A stretch of 64,000 nucleotides of DNA from Bacteroidales bacterium. Its GTDB lineage: Bacteria; Bacteroidota; Bacteroidia; Bacteroidales; UBA3824. The notes beneath the pieces are model-generated. The model made no database searches. It was not told the origin of the DNA and saw only the letters and a program-made list of their open reading frames with translations. The stretch spans positions 1 through 64,000 of the forward strand of contig JAEERW010000007.1 of the NCBI GenBank assembly GCA_016286055.1. The letters run 5' to 3'. A program made the translations under genes and the position numbers. Positions 27,187 to 35,624 of this stretch are shown here, piece by piece; within the stretch, counting starts at the first letter, position 1, and every line of letters starts with the position of its first letter.

Positions 27187-29634
27187 ATGAAACTTACCAA
27201 AAAAACACGAAGAATCATAGTTCTGCTGTGCTGGGCGGGCTTTTTGATACCCGCAATAACGGCAGGAATCCTTCTGACGCTGATTTCAGCCGAAAAAGTA
27301 GGATACATACCATCGTTCGAAGAACTTGAAAACCCGAGCAGCAACCTCGCCTCGGAAGTAATTTCGTCGGACGGCGTACTCTTAGGAAAGTATTACAAAG
27401 AAAACCGCACGGTAATCGAGTTTCAAGACGTTTCGCCCAACGTGGTAAACGCTCTGCTTGCCACTGAGGACGTAAGGTTTTACGACCATGTGGGAATCGA
27501 CCTCCAAGCGCTTTTCCGCGTAGTTAAAGGTCTCGCCACACGTCACTCGGCATCGGGCGGTGGTAGTACCATTAGCCAACAGCTTGCCAAAAACCTCTAC
27601 AACATGCGCGACCATGAGCGTCCGTCGGGATTGCTCGGCAAAGTGGTGATGAAACTTCAGGAATGGGTTACAGCCCTCCGCCTCGAACGCCGCTACACCA
27701 AGGACGAAATTATGGTAATGTACCTCAATACTGTAGGTTTCGGTCACAATGCATTTGGTATTCAGTCGGCTTCAAAGATATTTTTTGCCAAAAACCCCAA
27801 CGACTTGAAATTAGAGGAAGCCGCAGTGCTGGTGGGTCTATTGAAAGCGCCCACAAAATACAGCCCCAAGACCAACCCTAAAAACTCGTTCAGCCGCCGC
27901 AACACAGTTTTGGCACAGATTGAGAAATATCAAGACGACCTTAACAAAATCAACGGATACCAAAAACTATCGCACAGCCAATACGACTCGCTCCGCAAGA
28001 TAGAACTCGTAATCCACTACTCGCAACAGACTCACATTGAGGGCTACGCCACATATTTCCGCGAATACCTGCGCACCACCATGACAGCCAAAAAGCCCGA
28101 CCGCAAAAACTACGCATCGTGGCAGACCGAACAATTCCGCGAGGATTCTACCAACTGGGCAGATAATGCGCTTTACGGATGGTGCAACAAAAATCAAAAA
28201 CCCGACGGCACACCTTATAATATATACAACGACGGTTTAAAAATTTACGTCACCATCAACTCGCGCATGCAGCAATACGCCGAAGAAGCCGTAGAAATGC
28301 ACATGGGCAAGGGTTACAAAACTGTTAGCGGTGGCAAAAACGACGCTGTTCAGGATTTGTTTAACCGCATAGAAATGAAGCGCTTGAAGAATCCTCCATT
28401 TAGCTGGCGACTCAACAAAAAGCAGATTGACCAGATTATGAACTCTGCAATCAAGCACACCGACCGCTGGAGAGCCGGAATCAAAGCAGGTAAGGATTCT
28501 ATCGAAATAATGAAGGAGTTTAACACTCCCACACAAATGACCGTGTTCACATGGCACGGAATCAAGGACACAGTGATGTCGCCCTTGGACTCAATAAAAT
28601 ATTTCAAATCGTTTATCCGCTGCGGTATGATGAGTATGGAGCCCGGCACAGGCTATGTACGCGCATATGTTGGCGGCATCAACTACCAATTCTTCAAATA
28701 CGACCACGTTTCGCTCGGTCGTCGTCAGGTAGGTTCTACATTCAAGCCGTTTATCTACACGATGGCTATGATGCACGGATTCCAGCCTTGTCACAAGGTA
28801 GCAAACGTGCCTTACTCTTTTGAAATGCCCGCAGGACAAGAGCCTCCTACTTACACTCCTCGCTACTCATCATCTTCGAAAGATAACCAGATGATTACAC
28901 TCAAAACAGGTCTTGCCCTCTCGCTCAACCAGATTTCGGCTTGGGCATTGAAACAGACATCGCCCGAACAGGTTATCGGCCTTGTGCGTATGCTTGGTAT
29001 CACCGCTCCCATCGACCCTGTGTATTCGATATGCGTGGGTGCAGGAGAAATCAAACTTAAAGAGATGGTGGCTGCATACTGCGGATTTGCCAACAAAGGT
29101 ATGTACACATCGCCTGTTATGGTGCTCAGAATCGAAGACAAAAACGGCAACGAGATAGCATCATTTACAGCCAAACATCAAGAAGCCATCGACGAAACCA
29201 CTGCTTACAAAATGGTGGAAATGCTTCGTGGTGTGGTTCAGGGCGGAACAGCAGGACGTCTGCGCCGCGATTTCGGACTCACCAACGACATAGGCGGCAA
29301 AACAGGAACCACCAACCTCTGCGCCGACGGATGGTTTATGGGCATCACTCCTAAACTCGTTACCGGCGTTTGGGCAGGCGGAGAAGAACGCTCTATCCAG
29401 TTCTCAAACGGCGAACTCGGACAAGGCTCGCGTATGGCTCTGCCCGCTTGGGGAATCTATATGAAAAAAGTTTACGACGACCCTGTGCTGTCGCAAATAT
29501 ACTCTCGCGACGACAAGTTTGAAGCACCAGCAGGATACAATGTCAATGCAGGTTGCGCCGACGACGCAGGCTCAAACGAAACAATAGAATCGGAAATCAA
29601 CAACACATTTTCCGAGTCGGTGGAAGATTTTTAA
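27187..29634 (+). CDS. Penicillin-binding protein 1A (bifunctional transglycosylase/transpeptidase)
   Basis: This class A enzyme polymerises and cross-links peptidoglycan. The 815-residue protein has an N-terminal membrane anchor at about 10-33 and the GT51 catalytic Glu94 in ATEDVRFYDHVGID, with GGGSTISQQLAKN following. The transpeptidase has the motifs STFK at 517-520, SLN at 579-581 and KTG at 705-707. The C-terminal extension of about 60 residues is acidic and low in complexity. Confidence 0.95.
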   Translation: MKLTKKTRRIIVLLCWAGFLIPAITAGILLTLISAEKVGYIPSFEELENPSSNLASEVISSDGVLLGKYYKENRTVIEFQDVSPNVVNALLATEDVRFYDHVGIDLQALFRVVKGLATRHSASGGGSTISQQLAKNLYNMRDHERPSGLLGKVVMKLQEWVTALRLERRYTKDEIMVMYLNTVGFGHNAFGIQSASKIFFAKNPNDLKLEEAAVLVGLLKAPTKYSPKTNPKNSFSRRNTVLAQIEKYQDDLNKINGYQKLSHSQYDSLRKIELVIHYSQQTHIEGYATYFREYLRTTMTAKKPDRKNYASWQTEQFREDSTNWADNALYGWCNKNQKPDGTPYNIYNDGLKIYVTINSRMQQYAEEAVEMHMGKGYKTVSGGKNDAVQDLFNRIEMKRLKNPPFSWRLNKKQIDQIMNSAIKHTDRWRAGIKAGKDSIEIMKEFNTPTQMTVFTWHGIKDTVMSPLDSIKYFKSFIRCGMMSMEPGTGYVRAYVGGINYQFFKYDHVSLGRRQVGSTFKPFIYTMAMMHGFQPCHKVANVPYSFEMPAGQEPPTYTPRYSSSSKDNQMITLKTGLALSLNQISAWALKQTSPEQVIGLVRMLGITAPIDPVYSICVGAGEIKLKEMVAAYCGFANKGMYTSPVMVLRIEDKNGNEIASFTAKHQEAIDETTAYKMVEMLRGVVQGGTAGRLRRDFGLTNDIGGKTGTTNLCADGWFMGITPKLVTGVWAGGEERSIQFSNGELGQGSRMALPAWGIYMKKVYDDPVLSQIYSRDDKFEAPAGYNVNAGCADDAGSNETIESEINNTFSESVEDF

Positions 29635-29652
29635 ACATTTCGTTTCCATAGT

Positions 29653-30498
29653 ATGGCACAGAAAACTATACCGCACACATTACCTATTATAGCGGTGGTT
29701 TTCTGTGCTTTTTTATTTTTTGTAGATTGCGAACACAAATACAACTTCTACCTTGAAAAATCTAAGGACACCACAATAGTAATCGAAGGAATGATTACCA
29801 ACGAAAACAAACGTCAAACTATATACATATCCACTGTTTCAAGCTATCAAGACGATAAACGGATGCCGATTTCTGGTGCTTCGGTGGCAGTAACAGCATC
29901 GAACGATAGTTCATACTACTTCTTAGAAGATCCTTTAAATCACGGTACATATATCTCTGAATATCCGTTCATTGGTATAGCAGGCAATATTTATTATCTC
30001 AATGTAAAAGTAAACGGAAGCACCTACACAGCCGAAAGCGCAATGTTGCCCGTTACTCCTCCCGAAAAAATAACATTCTACAAGAATGACAATGGAATGA
30101 TGGGAATCAAACATGTGGCAGAGAGTTTTGTGGCTAACAATGCCGCCATGTACACAGTAGATTTGGATTGGAGCGGCGTGGATGGCTACGAAAACGCAGA
30201 CCCGAAAACCACTAAGGCGCGGCTCTACTACTATTCGCTCACATCTGTTGATGTAAGCCAACTATTTGCGCCAAAAACCGAAAAAACAGAGTTTCCACAA
30301 GGCACAATAGTAATAGAGCGCAAGTATTCAATAGACCACAACTACGAATTATTTCTGCGTTCGTTGCTCACCGAAACCAAATGGTGCGGCGGCTATTTCG
30401 ACGAAGCCCACGGAAACCTCCACACTAACATATCAAACAACGCCGCAGGATATTTTGCAGCATGCACGGTGGCGGTGGATACGGTGTATGCAAAATAG
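29653..30498 (+). CDS. DUF4249-family lipoprotein
   Basis: The 281-residue protein has a signal peptide with lipobox (FFVDCEHKY, Cys at 26). The first domain resembles the Ig-like start of DUF4249 proteins: VIEGMITNENKRQTIYIS and ISGASVAVT. The end is KWCGGYFDEAHGNLHTNISN and AAGYFAAC, also typical. Such proteins are often near TonB receptors, but not here. It lies 18 bases after the penicillin-binding protein gene and is probably cotranscribed. Function is unknown. Confidence 0.8.
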   Translation: MAQKTIPHTLPIIAVVFCAFLFFVDCEHKYNFYLEKSKDTTIVIEGMITNENKRQTIYISTVSSYQDDKRMPISGASVAVTASNDSSYYFLEDPLNHGTYISEYPFIGIAGNIYYLNVKVNGSTYTAESAMLPVTPPEKITFYKNDNGMMGIKHVAESFVANNAAMYTVDLDWSGVDGYENADPKTTKARLYYYSLTSVDVSQLFAPKTEKTEFPQGTIVIERKYSIDHNYELFLRSLLTETKWCGGYFDEAHGNLHTNISNNAAGYFAACTVAVDTVYAK

Positions 30499-30501
30499 AA
30501 C

Positions 30502-30533
30502 AAAAAAAAGCGGTGCACCGTAGGCACACCGCT
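30502..30533 (-). terminator. Intrinsic terminator after the 462-residue lipoprotein gene
   Basis: The stem AGCGGTG / CACCGCT (30509-30533) is followed on the minus strand by eight T. It lies between the convergent genes ending at 30498 and 30564. Confidence 0.75.
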
Positions 30534-30563
30534 ATTATCATTTAAATGAACTAAAAATACAGA

Positions 30564-31952
30564 TTAGTTACCTGATATGGTATATGTCCAAGAATAAGTA
30601 CCATCACCGTTATCGGTAGCATCGCTGCAAGTAACAGTGTATCCATCAGCAACAGTATAAGTGTTATTATAAAAGCCTTTATATTCAGATTTTTTTGCAG
30701 TCAGAGTGAGAGTACCATTTCCAGTTAACGTCACATTGACAAAACAGTAGTCATTGTTTGTACATGCAATGGAATTAGAACCGTGGATATCGAGAGTTAT
30801 ACCACCACCTGACGATTCCATAAACGGCTCTTCAAACTCACCATAAGTAGCTGTTAAATTATTGAGTGTAACTGTGCCTCCCCATGAAAGAAAATAAAAG
30901 CAACCAGTACTTGTGCCACTGAGTTGGAATATACAAGGATCTCCCCATTTCTTTGCTTCAACATAATATTCAACATGCTCGTGTTTGGCTAAGCCTGAAT
31001 ACTCTTTATCAATATTAGAATAAGTACCACCAATAGTAGGCAACTGTCCAAATTGAGTAAGAGCAATGGCGGCATTTTTATAGTAATAATTGCCGTTTTT
31101 GAATCCGCCTGAAGGAGCAGCTGCTTCACCTTTATACAAAACGCCATTATTATCTTCAACAATAAAAGTGAGTGCATCACTACTTGTACTTAGGCTTTCA
31201 TTAATACATATAGCAGCGTAGAGATAATCAGAAGTAGGAGAAGTGGGGTACAACAACATGCCATTACCTTGATACGCCGGAGTATAATAAGGTTGATAAA
31301 ATGCGTAAATTGAATTATCTTCAGAATTGATAACAAGAGTTTTGACCGTGACAGGCTGATTATTAGATTCAAACTTAAATTTGAACATCGATTGCAGCAT
31401 TTTGAATTCAAGATCTTTATCAAGTGTAAACTTACCATTTTGATCAACGCTTACAACCGTGATACCTGCAGCAATGCCGGCATCAAGCAAATTAGTTTTC
31501 TCACCATTTTGCTCTTCGTATTTGATATTCTTGCGATAAGCATACTCTTGGTTGTCGAAATTGTCAGCATTGTAGTAGAATTCAAGTTCGTCGTTAACTT
31601 CTACAGTTCCGGTGACGTTACCAGCAATAACACATGACAGTCCATTAGAACTGATATTTGTAGGACTGAGAGTACCTTCTAGATATTCCTCTTGAGTTTT
31701 ATTATAAACATAAACTTTTTCTGAAGCTTTAAAACGGCATGAAGGAGAGTCGTCGTTTGATATAGTCATAGACTTGCTAATAGAATTATTGCCATTAATC
31801 GACGCTGGGAACTCAATAGTAAATGTTTGCGCCACTGCATTTGTCTCAGTGTTTGCAGCGGGTTGATAATCATCTTCGGTGGTTTTACAAGCAGCGGCAA
31901 GGGTGGCTACTGCTGCAAGCACAATAGCGGCTTTCATTAAATTGTTTTGCAT
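30564..31952 (-). CDS. Lipoprotein of unknown family, fimbrillin-like organisation
   Basis: The 462-residue protein has a signal peptide and lipobox (ATLAAACKTTEDD, Cys at 22). The rest is beta-rich, with low Cys content and many Asn/Ser/Thr residues. Near residues 60-330 the layout (SRFKASEKVYVYN, then KFTLDKDLEFKMLQSMFKFK and NGNYYYKNAAIAL) resembles fimbrillin-like/BACON-less surface lipoproteins of Bacteroidales, in which a hydrophobic MLQSMFKF strand lies near the centre. The C-terminal part has repetitive strands (GITLDIHGSNSI, LTGNGTLTLT). It may be a surface or fimbrial subunit; the assignment is tentative. A 47-codon gene precedes it by 48 bases. Confidence 0.55.
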   Translation of the reverse strand: MQNNLMKAAIVLAAVATLAAACKTTEDDYQPAANTETNAVAQTFTIEFPASINGNNSISKSMTISNDDSPSCRFKASEKVYVYNKTQEEYLEGTLSPTNISSNGLSCVIAGNVTGTVEVNDELEFYYNADNFDNQEYAYRKNIKYEEQNGEKTNLLDAGIAAGITVVSVDQNGKFTLDKDLEFKMLQSMFKFKFESNNQPVTVKTLVINSEDNSIYAFYQPYYTPAYQGNGMLLYPTSPTSDYLYAAICINESLSTSSDALTFIVEDNNGVLYKGEAAAPSGGFKNGNYYYKNAAIALTQFGQLPTIGGTYSNIDKEYSGLAKHEHVEYYVEAKKWGDPCIFQLSGTSTGCFYFLSWGGTVTLNNLTATYGEFEEPFMESSGGGITLDIHGSNSIACTNNDYCFVNVTLTGNGTLTLTAKKSEYKGFYNNTYTVADGYTVTCSDATDNGDGTYSWTYTISGN

Positions 31953-32000
31953 ATTTAGAATGTTTTTTTGTTAATGAAATAAATAAGTAATAATTGATAA

Positions 32001-32144
32001 CTACCACTGTTTTTTTTGATAGTTGCCTCTACTTGCAGGGGTGCTCTGAGCGAGCAGTTGCAAGGGTTCTTGAAGTTCTATAACTTCAATTTTGGGTGTT
32101 TCGTAGGAAAGTTTCTCCTGTGGGGTTTGGTTCAATGTGTCCAT
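32001..32144 (-). CDS. Small 47-residue peptide with the YETPKIEVIEL motif
   Basis: The ATG at 32144 opens 47 codons ending in TAG at 32001: MDTLNQTPQEKLSYETPKIE, then VIELQEPLQLLAQSTPASRG and a basic end NYQKKQW. Many Bacteroidales encode short proteins with a Y-x-x-P-x-I-E-V-I-E block followed by a Ser/Gly-rich tail just before exported lipoproteins; their role is not settled. It lies 48 bases before the 462-residue lipoprotein gene, on the same strand. The conserved block and clear start make it a likely real gene despite its size. Confidence 0.6.
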   Translation of the reverse strand: MDTLNQTPQEKLSYETPKIEVIELQEPLQLLAQSTPASRGNYQKKQW

Positions 32145-32240
32145 TTTTTAATAAATTAGTTAATAATAAAGATGGGGCGAAAATATAAAAAACAACAACA
32201 ATACAAAAAAAAAAAATAAAAAAATAACTGAAATACCCAT

Positions 32241-32272
32241 AAAAAAACCGGCTAATCATCACTGACTGCCGG
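32241..32272 (-). terminator. Intrinsic terminator after pyrF
   Basis: The stem CCGGC / GCCGG (32248-32272) with a 15-base loop is followed on the minus strand by seven T. It is 47 bases after the pyrF stop. Confidence 0.75.
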
Positions 32273-32319
32273 TAATAAAAACCAATTATTAATCCTTTTC
32301 GAAAATATCCCGCCGCATA

Positions 32320-33162
32320 CTAACGACGCTGCTGGGCCTTGTTATCTTCGAGCATTTTTTTCATTGTAATCTGCAATTGTTCGCACTGCTCGGCGGCTTT
32401 TTCGGCAAAATCTTCGCCATTGCTTGCGTAGATAATTTGACGAGATGAGTTTACAAGCAAACCGCAACTCTCGTTCATACCGTAAAATGCCACGTCTTCG
32501 AGGCTACCACCCTGTGCTCCAATGCCGGGAACAAGAAGAAAATTGTTTTTGGCAATTTTTCTTACTTGCTGGAATTTGTATGCCTGAGTAGCACCGCAGA
32601 CAAACATTATCTGATCTTGCGAACCCCAAAGTTGACCATATTTGAGAGTTTTTTCAAAGATGTATTCGTTGGATTCTTTTTCTTGAATAACTTGGAAATC
32701 AGATGCGCTCGGGTTTGATGTAAGGGCAAGAATAATTACCCATTTGCCTTCGTATTCGAGATAAGGCGTTACCGAATCGCGACCCATATAAGGCGAAACT
32801 GTTACCGCATCAAAAGGCATCTGCTCAAAGAATGTGCGGGCATACATTTTAGATGTGTTGCCAATGTCGCCACGTTTGCAGTCGGCTATGAGGAAAATGC
32901 CAGGGTACTCTTTTTTGATATACTCGGCGGTTTTTTGCAATGCGCGCCAACCTTCAACACCCATCGACTCATAAAATGCAGTGTTGGGTTTGTAGGCTAC
33001 TGTAAATTGTTGTGTGGCATCAATTATGCGCTTGTTGAACTCAAAAATAGGTTCTTTTTCGCGCAAAAGGCAATCGGGAATCTTGGTGATGTCGGTGTCA
33101 AGACCCACACAGAGAAACGAATTCTTTTTCTGTATCTTATTGTAAATGTCGCGGTAATTCAT
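32320..33162 (-). CDS. pyrF: Orotidine 5'-phosphate decarboxylase
   Basis: The enzyme makes UMP from OMP, the last step of pyrimidine synthesis. The 280-residue protein is the longer type found in Bacteroidota. The catalytic region is [28 protein letters not shown] and [12 protein letters not shown] bind the phosphate. The start at 33162 ([10 protein letters not shown]) fits the family better than an in-frame ATG ten codons upstream. Confidence 0.94.
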   Translation of the reverse strand: MNYRDIYNKIQKKNSFLCVGLDTDITKIPDCLLREKEPIFEFNKRIIDATQQFTVAYKPNTAFYESMGVEGWRALQKTAEYIKKEYPGIFLIADCKRGDIGNTSKMYARTFFEQMPFDAVTVSPYMGRDSVTPYLEYEGKWVIILALTSNPSASDFQVIQEKESNEYIFEKTLKYGQLWGSQDQIMFVCGATQAYKFQQVRKIAKNNFLLVPGIGAQGGSLEDVAFYGMNESCGLLVNSSRQIIYASNGEDFAEKAAEQCEQLQITMKKMLEDNKAQQRR

Positions 33163-33244
33163 CTCTATATGTTTGTTGTTTTTGTTATCCAAAAATGTTA
33201 TTAAGCAAAAATGTTACCAATTTTGTTGATAACGGAAAATATTT

Positions 33245-34342
33245 TTATTCGTCGAATCCGCTTGCTTTGAGGCGTTCTGCATTTTCGGCGATTTGCAGTT
33301 TTTCGATAAGTTCGTCGATTTCGCCGTCCATTACCACAGGAAGGTTGTAGAGCGTGAGATTGATACGGTGGTCGGTAACGCGGCTCTGCGGATAATTGTA
33401 GGTACGGATTTTTGCGCTACGGTCGCCAGTAGAAACCATAGTTTTGCGCTGCGACGATATGCTGTCGAGGTATTTTTGATACTCCATAGCGTACAAGCGG
33501 CTGCGGAGTTCTTTCATAGCCTTGTCGAGGTTTTTCAACTGCGATTTTTCGTCCTGACAGGTAACCACAATACCAGAAGGAATGTGTGTAAGACGAATGG
33601 CAGAGTACGTGGTGTTTACGCTCTGACCACCAGGACCCGACGAGCAGTAGGTATCTTTGCGGATGTCGGCGGGATTGAGTTCGATATCAAACTCGCCAGC
33701 CTCAGGCAATACCACAACCGATGCTGCCGAGGTGTGGATACGTCCCTGAGTTTCGGTTTGCGGCACACGCTGCACGCGGTGAACGCCCGATTCGTATTTG
33801 AGGATACCGTAAACGCCTTCGTTGCTCGACGAAACTGTAAACACGATTTCTTTGTAGCCGCCCATTGTGCCTTCGGTAAAACGCGACACTTCGATTTTCC
33901 AACGGCGTTTTTCGCAATATTTGGTGTACATGCGGTAAAGGTCGCCGGCAAAGATTGCAGCCTCGTCGCCACCTGTACCACCACGGATTTCCACAATGGC
34001 GTTTTTATCGTCCTCAGCCTCTTTGGGAAGGAGCATAATCTTAATCTCCTCTTCGCGGGCGGGAAGACTTTCGGTAAGCGAATCGAGTTCCTCTTTTGCC
34101 ATCAGACGCATTTCTTCGTCGGTTTCGGTTTTGAGAATCTCTTTTGCCTCATCGATGTTGGCGAGCACGGTTTTGTACTCTTCGTATGTATGGATAAGCG
34201 GTTCAAGTTCTTTAAACTCCTTGTTGAGAGCCACATAGCGTTTCATATCCGACATAGCGTCGGGGTCGTTGACGAGTTTTTGCACTTCGTCGAAACGCTG
34301 TTTTACGCCTTCGAGTTTGGCGAGTATAAGGTTTTCTGCCAT
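33245..34342 (-). CDS. prfA: Peptide chain release factor 1
   Basis: It releases the finished protein at UAA and UAG. The 365-residue protein has the PxT tripeptide as PQT (194-196) in [15 protein letters not shown], which marks RF1 rather than RF2. The GGQ is at 238-240 in [10 protein letters not shown]. It lies between pyrF and purM on the same strand with gaps of 82 and 18 bases, so co-transcription with purM is likely. Confidence 0.97.
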   Translation of the reverse strand: MAENLILAKLEGVKQRFDEVQKLVNDPDAMSDMKRYVALNKEFKELEPLIHTYEEYKTVLANIDEAKEILKTETDEEMRLMAKEELDSLTESLPAREEEIKIMLLPKEAEDDKNAIVEIRGGTGGDEAAIFAGDLYRMYTKYCEKRRWKIEVSRFTEGTMGGYKEIVFTVSSSNEGVYGILKYESGVHRVQRVPQTETQGRIHTSAASVVVLPEAGEFDIELNPADIRKDTYCSSGPGGQSVNTTYSAIRLTHIPSGIVVTCQDEKSQLKNLDKAMKELRSRLYAMEYQKYLDSISSQRKTMVSTGDRSAKIRTYNYPQSRVTDHRINLTLYNLPVVMDGEIDELIEKLQIAENAERLKASGFDE

Positions 34343-34360
34343 TTTATTATAATGTGTAGA

Positions 34361-35542
34361 TTATTCGTAAATAAATTCGCCGTATTGACTACGGATTGTA
34401 ACTTGCTTTTTGTCGGCGGCTTCCACGTGTCCGATGATTTTGGCGTCGATACCAAACGACTGCGAAATTTTTATAATATCCTGCGCGGTGTCGGCATCGG
34501 TGTAGATTTCAAAACGGTGTCCCATATTGAAAACCTTGTACATTTCGCGCCAAGGTGTGCCGCTCTCTTTTTGAATAATGGAGAATAGCGGAGGAGTGTC
34601 GAAGAGGTTGTCTTTTACCACATTTACCTTGTCGATAAAGTTGATAACCTTGGTTTGTGCGCCGCCCGAGCAGTGAATCATACCTGCAATTTGGCTGCGG
34701 TGAGCATCAAGTATTTGTTTAACTACTGGTGCGTAAGTTCTTGTGGGTGAGAGAACAAGTTTGCCTGCATCTACGCTCAAACCTTCGATTTTGTCGGTGA
34801 GGAAATACGAGCCAGAATATACAAGTTCGGGGTTGATGGCGTGGTCGTAGGTTTCGGGATACTTCTCCCCTACCCTCTTAGAAAACACGTCGTGACGGGC
34901 AGAGGTGAGTCCGTTGCTGCCTGTGCCGCCGTTGTAAGCGGTTTCGTAAGTAGCCTGACCAAACGAAGCAAGACCCACTATAACGTTTCCGGGCTTGATG
35001 TTGCACGAAATCACATCGCTGCGTTTCATACGGCAAACCACTGTGCTGTCGACAATGATGGTGCGTACAAGGTCGCCTACGTCGGCAGTTTCGCCGCCTG
35101 TGCCAATGATGCCAATGCCGGCTTGCTGCAACTCTTTGAACAATTGGTCGGTGCTGTTGATAATTTCGGAGATAACCGCGCCGGGAATAAGGTTGGCATT
35201 ACGTCCGATGGTAGACGAAACAAGAATATTGTCGGTGGCGCCCACGCAGATAAGGTCGTCGACGTTCATAATAAGAGCGTCCTGAGCGATACCTTTCCAA
35301 ACTGAGAGGTCGCCGGTTTCTTTCCAATAGGCGTAAGCGAGCGACGATTTAGTACCCGCTCCGTCGGCGTGCATTATTACACAATATTCAGGGTCGCCCG
35401 AAAGAATGTCAGGAACAACCTTGCAAAAAGCGTTGGGAAACAATCCCTTATCGATATTTTTAATGGCGTTGTGGACATCGGTTTTAGAAGCCGACACTCC
35501 ACGTTGTCCGTAGCGCAAATTTTCTTCCATAAATGCGGTCAT
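34361..35542 (-). CDS. purM: Phosphoribosylformylglycinamidine cyclo-ligase
   Basis: This enzyme forms AIR from FGAM with ATP in purine synthesis. The 393-residue protein has MHADGAGTKSSLAYAYWKET near the start, DALIMNVDDLICVGA, then GIIGTGGETADVGD and MIHCSGGAQTKV. It is the longer Bacteroidota form. It is the first gene of the purM-prfA-pyrF run. Confidence 0.94.
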   Translation of the reverse strand: MTAFMEENLRYGQRGVSASKTDVHNAIKNIDKGLFPNAFCKVVPDILSGDPEYCVIMHADGAGTKSSLAYAYWKETGDLSVWKGIAQDALIMNVDDLICVGATDNILVSSTIGRNANLIPGAVISEIINSTDQLFKELQQAGIGIIGTGGETADVGDLVRTIIVDSTVVCRMKRSDVISCNIKPGNVIVGLASFGQATYETAYNGGTGSNGLTSARHDVFSKRVGEKYPETYDHAINPELVYSGSYFLTDKIEGLSVDAGKLVLSPTRTYAPVVKQILDAHRSQIAGMIHCSGGAQTKVINFIDKVNVVKDNLFDTPPLFSIIQKESGTPWREMYKVFNMGHRFEIYTDADTAQDIIKISQSFGIDAKIIGHVEAADKKQVTIRSQYGEFIYE

Positions 35543-35624
35543 TTAGAAATTTCGGCAAAGGTAGAGATTTTTTTTTATTCGGCAAGATTTTTTTTTGTAT
35601 TATAAACCTATCAACATAAATCGT

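Noticed and set aside
33293..34588. A 431-codon open frame on the plus strand across prfA and purM
   Set aside because: It lies entirely antisense to two well-supported genes, has no recognisable motifs and the amino-acid composition (Phe/His/Val-rich) typical of a shadow frame.
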